A DNA stretch of 12,242 nucleotides, from assembly GCA_948466265.1 (NCBI GenBank), contig CAOJZU010000029.1, positions 1-12,242 of the forward strand, in the 5' to 3' direction. Positions within the stretch are counted from its first letter, which is position 1. Every line of letters starts with the position of its first letter. The translations under genes were made by a program, and so were the position numbers. The stretch is from an uncultured Clostridium sp. GTDB taxonomy: Bacteria > Bacillota_A > Clostridia > TANB77 > CAG-508. The notes under the pieces are model-generated. The model was not told the DNA's origin. It made no database searches and saw only the letters and a program-made list of their open reading frames with translations. Shown one piece after another: positions 6,896 to 12,242 of this stretch.

Positions 6896-7177
6896 CTAAT
6901 CAATATATCCTTTTGCTTTTATTTCTTCTGCTCTTTTTGCTGATATTTTGTATTGGTTGTCTTTTACTTTTGTTGTTGTAATATCTTCATTTACAACAAT
7001 AAATTCTGTCTTTTCTGTGTATTTTTCTCCTGTATATTTATCATTAAAAGAAGTATTAGCAACTAATGTTTTTTTAGTTTCTTTTTTTACTTCCTTTACC
7101 TCTTCTGTTGTTTCTTCTGTAGTAACCTCTTCTGTTAATTTTTCTGCTTCTTTGACTTCTTCTTTCTTTTTAGCCAT
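6896..7177 (-). CDS. Small Lys/Glu/Thr-rich phage protein of unknown function
   Basis: A 93-residue protein with ATG at 7177 behind a clear GGAGG ribosome binding site. Residues 1-37 are low-complexity and charged (KKKEEVKEAEKLTEEVTTEE, then TTEEVKEVKKETKK), probably disordered or a single helix. Residues 38-93 look like a compact small domain: VANTSFNDKYTGEKYTEKTE, then FIVVNEDITT, ending SAKRAEEIKAKGYID. The pattern of a KYTGE.Y hairpin followed by a final RAEEI..KGYI helix is seen in small proteins of phage head operons, but I cannot name a function. It is followed directly by a terminator, which separates it from the scaffold. It could be a minor head component or an adaptor. Confident that it is a gene, not of its role. 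Confidence 0.7.
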   Translation of the reverse strand: MAKKKEEVKEAEKLTEEVTTEETTEEVKEVKKETKKTLVANTSFNDKYTGEKYTEKTEFIVVNEDITTTKVKDNQYKISAKRAEEIKAKGYID

Positions 7178-7207
7178 TTTAATTTACCTCCTAATATTAT
7201 TTTTTAA

Positions 7208-7501
7208 TTAATTTTCATAAAATACTTGTTTTCCATATTCAACTGCAACTTGATGTTCTATCTTACAACCTCTTGCTTTTTCCCAACCTTTCATAAAATA
7301 TAACGCATCTACTTTTCCTATATATCTTATTGATTGAGATAAACAATAAATTGCAACATCTTCATCTGCTGGAGCATTTTCAAATACTGTGTCTACTACT
7401 TCGTGTCCTTCTTCTTGTAGTCTTTTTACTAATTCTGCTCTTTCTTCTCGTATTTGTTCATTTGTTTTTCCTTTCATAGGCTGACTAATCATTAATTTCA
7501 T
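7208..7501 (-). CDS. DUF4406-like protein, nucleoside 2-deoxyribosyltransferase fold
   Basis: A 97-residue protein with ATG at 7501 and a GGGGTGA ribosome binding site. It opens MKLMISQPMKGKTNEQI, has a helix RAELVKRLQEEGHEVVDTVF, then ADEDVAIYCLSQSIRYIGKV, DALYFMKGWEKARGCKIEHQ and VAVEYGKQVFYEN. The SQPM(K)GKT start, the D-x-L-YFMKGWE-x-x-RGC-x-x-E centre and the A-x-EYGK end are the DUF4406 pattern, related to nucleoside 2-deoxyribosyltransferases. Glu82 falls where the nucleophilic Glu of that fold would sit. Known relatives act on nucleosides or nucleotides, but the substrate of this family is not established to my knowledge. It sits between minor capsid and small protein genes, an odd place for an enzyme, so it may be a cargo gene. 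It is short but complete for the domain. Confidence 0.78.
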   Translation of the reverse strand: MKLMISQPMKGKTNEQIREERAELVKRLQEEGHEVVDTVFENAPADEDVAIYCLSQSIRYIGKVDALYFMKGWEKARGCKIEHQVAVEYGKQVFYEN

Positions 7502-7532
7502 ATATTCTCACCCCTTTCATATTAACGTACTA

Positions 7533-8756
7533 TTATTTAGTGCTTACTTTTACTTTTACTTCTTCTCTATCATATTGTCTTTTTAAATTGTGTTTTTCGC
7601 AAAATTCTTTATTATACTGCTGCCATTTTAATCTTCTTTTATGATATTTTTCTATATTTTCTTCGTCTGTACTTCCTAATTCTAACCTTTTGTATTTCCT
7701 TATTTGCCTTTCATTATATCTTTGTTTTTGCTCTATAATATATTTTTGTTTCTTCATTTCTAATTGTTCTTTTGTTGGTGGAATTGGCTGTGTATTAATA
7801 CCTGGAAAGTAAGTAACAATTGTATCTTTGCAGTTAGGATGAAATAATTTTGCTTTTATTGCTGTACTTAATAAAGGATAACCTGTTTCTTTACTTTCTG
7901 CTTCTGTTCCACCACTCCAAACATCATCAATAAATACTTTACCTTGAAACTTTATGCAATAAGGACATCCTCCACCACGATTTGGAACTAAAACTGTATG
8001 TACTCCCCATCCTACCCTTTTTGTTCCTTCACCTTGTAAATATGCCCTTTTATTTGCTGTTCTAATGGCCATTTCTGCATAGGATGCTATATTTACCATA
8101 GCACCATTTGAATATTCTATACTATTTATACCTTTTGAAAGAAAATCTTTTGTGGCCATATCAACTGCTTGTTTTATTGTTCCTGAACCTGTATTTGCAT
8201 ACACTTGAGCATCGTATATTATTTGTCTATACTGATCATTAGTATATCTTAATATTGAAAGTTCTGCTTTTTGAAAATTCTCTTTTGTTTCATTTATTAG
8301 TGCATTAAGTTTTCTGTCATTTATTTTAAAAAAGTTTGATTCTGCTTGTTCTGTTTTTTCATATATTCTAGTAAGCTGTTTTTTCTTTATTCTTTTATTT
8401 TTAGTGTTTTTATAAATATGCCATAACTTATTTATTTCCTTGTCATTACTCTTAAAGTTACCTTCTTTTATAGCTTCTAATATTACTCTTTCTTGATCTA
8501 GCTTTCCATTTTCAAAACTTTGTTTTATCAACGCTTCCACATCATTATTTATTGTAGAAAAGTCATTTTTGAATAGTTGTTTGTTACTTCTTTTAAAATG
8601 TTCTAATGATTTTAATTGTTCTGTTTGCCAAGCACTCCAATTCATATTGAGATCTTTTTCTTCGTTTAAGTGCCTTGTAAGATTTCTTTTCATTGATTTT
8701 ATAAGAGTTTCTTCTATTCTTTGAAATGCTTTTGAAACATCATATTCATTATTCAT
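7533..8756 (-). CDS. Minor capsid protein, Phage_min_cap2 / MuF-like
   Basis: A 407-residue protein with ATG at 8756 overlapping the end of the portal gene by 8 bases (ATGAATAA); GGAG sits 7 bases upstream. The N-terminal 180 residues are charged and helical. The diagnostic part is near residues 250-320: WGVHTVLVPNRGGGCPYCIK, FQGKVFIDDVWSGG, GYPLLSTAIKAKLFHPNCKD and TIVTYFPG. The CPYC (264-267) and HPNC (306-309) elements could bind a metal and are typical of phage minor capsid protein 2 and other MuF-like head morphogenesis proteins. About 90 residues of basic, coiled tail follow, with no toxin domain of the kind sometimes fused to MuF proteins. Such proteins bind the portal inside the head and help assembly or DNA entry. 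The gene order portal then MuF-like is standard. Confidence 0.88.
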   Translation of the reverse strand: MNNEYDVSKAFQRIEETLIKSMKRNLTRHLNEEKDLNMNWSAWQTEQLKSLEHFKRSNKQLFKNDFSTINNDVEALIKQSFENGKLDQERVILEAIKEGNFKSNDKEINKLWHIYKNTKNKRIKKKQLTRIYEKTEQAESNFFKINDRKLNALINETKENFQKAELSILRYTNDQYRQIIYDAQVYANTGSGTIKQAVDMATKDFLSKGINSIEYSNGAMVNIASYAEMAIRTANKRAYLQGEGTKRVGWGVHTVLVPNRGGGCPYCIKFQGKVFIDDVWSGGTEAESKETGYPLLSTAIKAKLFHPNCKDTIVTYFPGINTQPIPPTKEQLEMKKQKYIIEQKQRYNERQIRKYKRLELGSTDEENIEKYHKRRLKWQQYNKEFCEKHNLKRQYDREEVKVKVSTK

Positions 8757-9735
8757 TTACTTTCTCCTGGTCTTTCTTTTCTTCTTTTTGACCTTCTACT
8801 TTTTGTTCTGTTTTTTTTGGTTTTTGCTCTTTTGTTGTATCTTCTTCCATTTCTAAATCAAAGTTTACTGCTGGTTCTTCTATATCAACAATCCCTTGTT
8901 CTGCTTTTAATCTTGCGATTTCTTCTAATTTCCACTCTTCATCTTTAGAATCTCCATATAATTCTTCTACACAGGCTTCTATTGACATTATGCCCCCTTG
9001 TTTTCCCTTACTAACTGTTTCCACTTGTGCTTCAAATGAAGGGTTGCTATATTCTCCAAATTTTAAACTTACTTCTATATCTTCAGTTAAACCTTTGTTT
9101 TCCATTTGGTTTCTTGATTTTAAGACTGTATTGATAACTTTTGGAATAAACTCTGATAATGTATCAATTATTAAACCTCTAGTATATAAAGTAGTTTTTT
9201 CCTTTTCTCTTTGTGCTTCAGCATTATCTAATTTTTTTGTATCAATTCCAAGTGTAGATGGACTTATAACTCCCTGCAAGCATAAATCTAAAAATGTTAT
9301 GTATGATTGTAAGTAGTTCTCTGTTGGTATTTCTGCTTGTTTTATTTCAATAGTATCTTGTCCATTTTCTGACATATTTCCTTCAGGAGAAATATACTTA
9401 TTATCAAATGGATTACTATTTAATAAAAATTCTCCTGTTTCAGGATCTCTTGGAATCATACTCTCAGGAATATATTTTATTGCCCTTCCTGCTCTAACTG
9501 CTTCTAGCCATTGAGATATAATTTCATCTAAACTATCAAAAGAGTCATATTTTCCTTCAAAAATAGACTCTCCTCTTCCTTTATATTTTACTGATTCACT
9601 TAACATTACTGGTACTGCCCACATTATTGACTTATCAAAAGTTATATTTTTAAGTTTTGCTAATGCAGGTACTTTATTTAAACTTACTTCTTGTCCATCT
9701 TTTAATAACTTATAAGTTATATATCCGAAATCCAT
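8749..9735 (-). CDS. Portal protein, C-terminal part (separate frame)
   Basis: This frame holds the remaining two thirds of an SPP1 gp6-like portal. An ATG at 9735 begins MDFGYITYKLLKDGQEV, but the protein reads on naturally from the N-terminal frame (LLEEHYGF, then GYITYKLLKDG). Recognisable parts include AVPVMLSESVKYKGRGESIF, SFDSLDEIISQWLEAVRAGR, YIPESMIPRDPETGEF, the helical region FLDLCLQGVISPSTLGI and DNAEAQREKEKTTLYTRG. The C-terminus is a long Lys/Glu-rich tail from about residue 285. Joined to the N-terminal frame by a +1 step at 9730-9727 it gives a 518-residue portal, close to SPP1 gp6 (about 500). Independent initiation at ATG 9735 is possible but has only a weak AGAAGAA-like site, and a portal lacking its first 190 residues is unlikely to work. 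Confidence 0.85.
   Translation of the reverse strand: MDFGYITYKLLKDGQEVSLNKVPALAKLKNITFDKSIMWAVPVMLSESVKYKGRGESIFEGKYDSFDSLDEIISQWLEAVRAGRAIKYIPESMIPRDPETGEFLLNSNPFDNKYISPEGNMSENGQDTIEIKQAEIPTENYLQSYITFLDLCLQGVISPSTLGIDTKKLDNAEAQREKEKTTLYTRGLIIDTLSEFIPKVINTVLKSRNQMENKGLTEDIEVSLKFGEYSNPSFEAQVETVSKGKQGGIMSIEACVEELYGDSKDEEWKLEEIARLKAEQGIVDIEEPAVNFDLEMEEDTTKEQKPKKTEQKVEGQKEEKKDQEKVNE
9710..9735 (-). other. +1 frame change in the portal gene (UUU-CGG)
   Basis: The minus strand reads TAT GGA TTT CGG ATA TAT AAC TTA TAA. Dropping the C at 9727 gives TAT GGA TTT GGA TAT ATA ACT TAT, which reads YGFGYITY and joins both halves of the portal. A slip of tRNA-Phe from UUU to UUC gives the same product. 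CGG, the codon that would stall the ribosome, appears nowhere else in frame in the genes of this window by my manual scan. Confidence 0.75.
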
Positions 9736-10306
9736 AATGTTCTTCTAATAAATATGTTGTATTTCCTTCCTCGTAAAAAGATTTAAATACTAGTTCTACT
9801 AATCTACCTCTTTTATAAATAAAATCGATTTTTGAACCATCTACCCATTCAAGAATTGCTTTATCAGATATATCAGCATCATAATTTATTTTTATTGCAC
9901 CATCACCTATATGTAATAAATCTGCTAACAAAGCCTTTAACATTTTACTATCAAATTCATTTTCTTTGTTAACTTCTTTCCAATATTCATTTTCTACATC
10001 ATCACCTGCATAATCTGTCATAACTGTATTTATAATAGTTTTTATTATTAGTTTTGGTAATCCTGAATGTGATTTTTTCATCCTAATATCTGCTGTTTGT
10101 GCTGCACCCCAAAAAGTATCTTCAGCAAACATTAATTGGCCATAAAATTCAGATAATTCTCTACTATCGCCTCTATACCATATTTTATTTTTTATGCAAT
10201 TAGCTTGAAAATCCATATTCTCATTGATTATAAATGTTTGACCTTGTGCTGGTCTAATATCTAACCACGATTTAATCATATTTTTCACTCTTTCTCCAAA
10301 TTTCAT
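9710..10306 (-). CDS. Portal protein, N-terminal part (ends early by frame change)
   Basis: A 198-residue frame starting at ATG 10306, which overlaps the TerL stop (TAATG), with GGAG 10 bases upstream. The sequence MIKSWLDIRPAQGQTFIINE, CIKNKIWYRGDSRELSEFYG and AAQTADIRMKKSHSGLPKLI, then LLADLLHIGDGAIKINYD, is the N-terminal wing of portal proteins of this clostridial-type group. It ends GFRIYNL at a TAA (9712-9710) after leaving the portal frame at GGA TTT CGG. The correct continuation lies one base later in the +1 frame. The portal is the dodecameric gate through which DNA enters the head and is essential, so the break is either a sequence error, a decayed prophage gene, or a recoded gene. 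Neighbouring genes all look intact, which argues against wide decay. Confidence 0.87.
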   Translation of the reverse strand: MKFGERVKNMIKSWLDIRPAQGQTFIINENMDFQANCIKNKIWYRGDSRELSEFYGQLMFAEDTFWGAAQTADIRMKKSHSGLPKLIIKTIINTVMTDYAGDDVENEYWKEVNKENEFDSKMLKALLADLLHIGDGAIKINYDADISDKAILEWVDGSKIDFIYKRGRLVELVFKSFYEEGNTTYLLEEHYGFRIYNL

Positions 10307-11736
10307 TATTTTTTCACTCCTATTTTACTTACATATGGAATCCAACTATACTGACAACTATTAACCATATGATCGTTTCCATCTTCAGGTTCATTGTCTT
10401 TGTCCTCTTTCCAACTATACACATCTAGTTCGTCACAATAATTTGTGCAAGTATCAACTATAAAATAACAATTATCTTTGAACCATCCTAATTGTGTATT
10501 TATTCTGTCTATTATTAGCATTTTAGCCTTCCAAGCTGAATTAAACACATATATACATCCTGTTTGTCGTTTATATTTTGCAAATTCCTTTATTGTTGCT
10601 TGGTCTGCTGAATCTATAAACACATTTTTTGCTAGCCCCCACTCTTTTCTGTTTCTTTCTAGGAAGTCAACAAAGTTCTTTACTGTGTCACTTGGTGCAA
10701 GTGGCTGATCCAAGTTTGCGTTATTATAAACCTTTTCATCTAATAGGATGTATTTACCTTTGTTTGTTATTCCTGCAAATGACATTGCAATGGTATCAGG
10801 GCTTAATGAACTGTATGCTGTGTCTAATGCTGCAGTAAATATTATAAAATGCTCATCTGTTTGTCTTGTTGCTATTGGCTTTGTTGTTAATTGTACTTTT
10901 TCGTTTCCTGGTGCTCTTAAATATTGCTTTGCTTCTTCTTTAGTAATGCAATGTTTTCTTCTATCAAAATTAAGAAAAACAAGTCCTGTTGACTTGCCTC
11001 GTAATCCTTTTATTTTGTTTTTCCATAGTTTTGTACCTACTGGAACGGAATTTATAATACTTTGTTTTTTCTCTGGTGTTAAACTTTTATTGTGATCAAA
11101 AGAAAAATACCACCAAGTCCAATCATCCATTTGTTCTTCATTCAGCATATTTAACAATTCTAGTGGAGCATCATTTTCATATTTTTTAGTTGGCCTTGAT
11201 TTATTAACATATTGTTTATAGCATTCTTTATTTGGATCGTCAGGGTTCATTGTACATACTCTATAATCACAACGCATAAAGATTTCTCTTACAAAGTCCA
11301 TATCTGCAATATTAAACTCATCTATAAGAATACATCCATATTGACCACCAAGTACCTTTTTCCATCTTGTTTTGTTATCATATCCAACAATGTATATTAC
11401 TTTTACACCATTTGGAGTATGATATAAAATATGTGGTAATGAATGTACACCTTTACCATTTGCGTTATATTCTATACAGCCACCTTGACTATATTCTCCA
11501 AATATTTCAATTAAGCCTTTATCTTTATTTATTATATTTTTTTCAATTGTTCCAAGGTCTAACCCTGCAATTATATGTAACTTTTTAGGACTTTGAGCAA
11601 CTTTAAACATAAATTTAGGAACAGCAACTGTTGTTTTACCAGCAAATGTTGTTCCTTCCAAAAACTCTGTACTACACTCGTGTTTGAAAAAATCAATATA
11701 TTTTTCAGATAGTGGAAATTCCTCATTTTGTTCCAT
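10306..11736 (-). CDS. terL: Terminase large subunit (packaging ATPase/nuclease)
   Basis: I choose ATG 11736-11734 (476 residues) because AGGTGG at 11750-11745 stands 8 bases before it; the frame is also open four codons further to a GTG at 11748, which lacks such a site. The ATPase domain has Walker A GTTFAGKTT (residues 28-36), Walker B CILIDE (135-140, with D139 and E140) and the coupling motif TMNP (162-165). The C-terminal RNase H-like nuclease has D305 in ALDTAYSSLSPDTI, D376 in VFIDSADQATIKEF and D455 in GNDHMVNS, which supply the metal ligands. All catalytic residues are present. It drives DNA into the procapsid and cuts the concatemer. It overlaps the terminase small subunit by 14 bases and the portal by TAATG. 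The nuclease layout fits Terminase_3-type proteins (SPP1/PBSX-like). Confidence 0.96.
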   Translation of the reverse strand: MEQNEEFPLSEKYIDFFKHECSTEFLEGTTFAGKTTVAVPKFMFKVAQSPKKLHIIAGLDLGTIEKNIINKDKGLIEIFGEYSQGGCIEYNANGKGVHSLPHILYHTPNGVKVIYIVGYDNKTRWKKVLGGQYGCILIDEFNIADMDFVREIFMRCDYRVCTMNPDDPNKECYKQYVNKSRPTKKYENDAPLELLNMLNEEQMDDWTWWYFSFDHNKSLTPEKKQSIINSVPVGTKLWKNKIKGLRGKSTGLVFLNFDRRKHCITKEEAKQYLRAPGNEKVQLTTKPIATRQTDEHFIIFTAALDTAYSSLSPDTIAMSFAGITNKGKYILLDEKVYNNANLDQPLAPSDTVKNFVDFLERNRKEWGLAKNVFIDSADQATIKEFAKYKRQTGCIYVFNSAWKAKMLIIDRINTQLGWFKDNCYFIVDTCTNYCDELDVYSWKEDKDNEPEDGNDHMVNSCQYSWIPYVSKIGVKK

Positions 11737-12242
11737 CGTCACCACCACCTAATTGTCTGCTTATGCTTTCCAATATAGAGTTATTACTTACCAAATTTAC
11801 ATTTAGTGTTCTGTCATCTTCAGTAATGTTTAACTTGGCCAGACTTTCTAATACTTTTCTTTTTGCCTCTTGTACTCTTGTAAGTCCATCTTCTATTCTT
11901 TGTATCATATTTAAAGTTGGTTCTGCATCTGTTACAGTTTCTGTTTCTGATTTACTTTTTTTACTTCTAATAAAATTTATCGTCATGTCTTTACCTCGTT
12001 GTTTTAATTCTTCTATTCTTTTAAGCATTCTGCCTTCTCTTATTTTTAATACTTGTAATTCAAATAATAATTCTTCTTTTTCATTAAGTTCTTTATTATT
12101 AAATATTTCTTTTTCTTCTTCAGAGAAGCAACCAGCAAATATGTTTTCATATTCTCCAGTAACAACAGCATTTTTATTTCCTTCAGGTGCATAACCACCT
12201 TTGTTTCCTATTGAACTTGTATTTCCTTTTTGTATTTCACTT
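11723..12242 (-). CDS. terS: Terminase small subunit, 5' end outside window
   Basis: The frame is open from the right edge to TGA 11725-11723, giving 172 visible residues; an internal ATG at 12028 is not the true start because conserved sequence precedes it. The upstream part reads SSIGNKGGYAPEGNKNAVVT, GEYENIFAGCFSEEEKEIF and ELQVLKIREGRMLKRIEEL. The GNK-x-A-x-x-TGEYE-x-IF-x-x-x-x-SEEE pattern is typical of small terminase subunits in Bacillota phages (YqaS/PBSX XtmA-like). The middle holds a helix pair, and the C-terminal region (LESLAKLNITEDDRTLNVNL, ending GGGDDGTK) likely contacts TerL. The missing N-terminus probably carries a helix-turn-helix for recognising the packaging site. The protein forms the ring that selects phage DNA. 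Confidence 0.88.
   Translation of the reverse strand, partial: SEIQKGNTSSIGNKGGYAPEGNKNAVVTGEYENIFAGCFSEEEKEIFNNKELNEKEELLFELQVLKIREGRMLKRIEELKQRGKDMTINFIRSKKSKSETETVTDAEPTLNMIQRIEDGLTRVQEAKRKVLESLAKLNITEDDRTLNVNLVSNNSILESISRQLGGGDDGTK
11745..11750 (-). promoter_or_regulatory. Ribosome binding site deciding the TerL start
   Basis: AGGTGG lies inside the last codons of the terminase small subunit, 8 bases before ATG 11736. The alternative GTG codons at 11748 and 11745 overlap or abut this site and would have no Shine-Dalgarno of their own. Confidence 0.75.

Noticed and set aside
11737..11748. GTG start for TerL four codons upstream
   Set aside because: The AGGTGG site overlaps this GTG and is correctly spaced only for ATG 11736.
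11723..12028. TerS as a 101-residue protein starting at ATG 12028
   Set aside because: The same frame is open to the window edge and carries family-typical GNKNA..TGEYE sequence upstream, so the gene starts outside the window.
11712..12194. 160-codon open frame on the plus strand opposite terS
   Set aside because: It is the Ser/Leu-rich antisense shadow of the terminase small subunit; no ribosome binding site or recognisable motif.
1..12242. CRISPR array, tRNA, integrase, attachment site or anti-phage system
   Set aside because: No spaced direct repeats, no cloverleaf, no recombinase motifs and no defence-type domains were found; the whole window is structural and packaging genes.

Overview
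The window is a strongly A+T-rich stretch (by eye about 70% A+T, AGA/TTA-type codon use, strong GGAGG ribosome binding sites) that reads entirely on the minus strand. It is a classic DNA-packaging, head and tail module of a siphovirus or integrated prophage of a low-GC Bacillota host, most likely a clostridial or gut-type lineage. No host gene, integrase, lysis gene or attachment site is visible, so free phage and prophage cannot be told apart.

Transcription order runs from high to low coordinates. The order is: terminase small subunit (cut by the right edge), terminase large subunit, portal protein (split by a +1 frame change), minor capsid protein of the Phage_min_cap2/MuF type, a DUF4406-like small enzyme, and a Lys/Glu/Thr-rich small protein. 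A terminator follows, then the scaffold (DUF4355-like), the major capsid protein with an apparent 37-residue inserted module, the gp6-like head-tail connector, a head-closure-type protein, a Minor_capsid_2/gp10-like protein, a Minor_capsid_3-like tail terminator and the tail tube protein. A strong terminator follows, then the tail assembly chaperone in two frames (gpG/gpGT-like) and the tape measure protein, cut by the left edge after 785 codons.

The genes are tightly packed. Several junctions are TAATG or other short overlaps, indicating translational coupling. No gap between genes exceeds about 110 bases, and the two largest (6785-6895 and 3013-3081) each hold a Rho-independent terminator hairpin on the minus strand. 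These two hairpins bracket the block that includes the abundant scaffold, capsid and tail tube proteins.

Together the genes cover one pathway. TerS/TerL package DNA through the portal into a procapsid built from scaffold and capsid protein. The connector, closure and terminator proteins join the head to a tail tube assembled around the tape measure with the help of the chaperone. The points most worth a second look are two +1 frame changes that can both be explained by the same UUU-C slip, one conventional (tail chaperone) and one unexpected (portal); the capsid insertion flanked by an in-frame 9-bp direct repeat; and the nucleoside-deoxyribosyltransferase-like small protein inside the head operon. 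I do not see a clearly undescribed multi-gene system.
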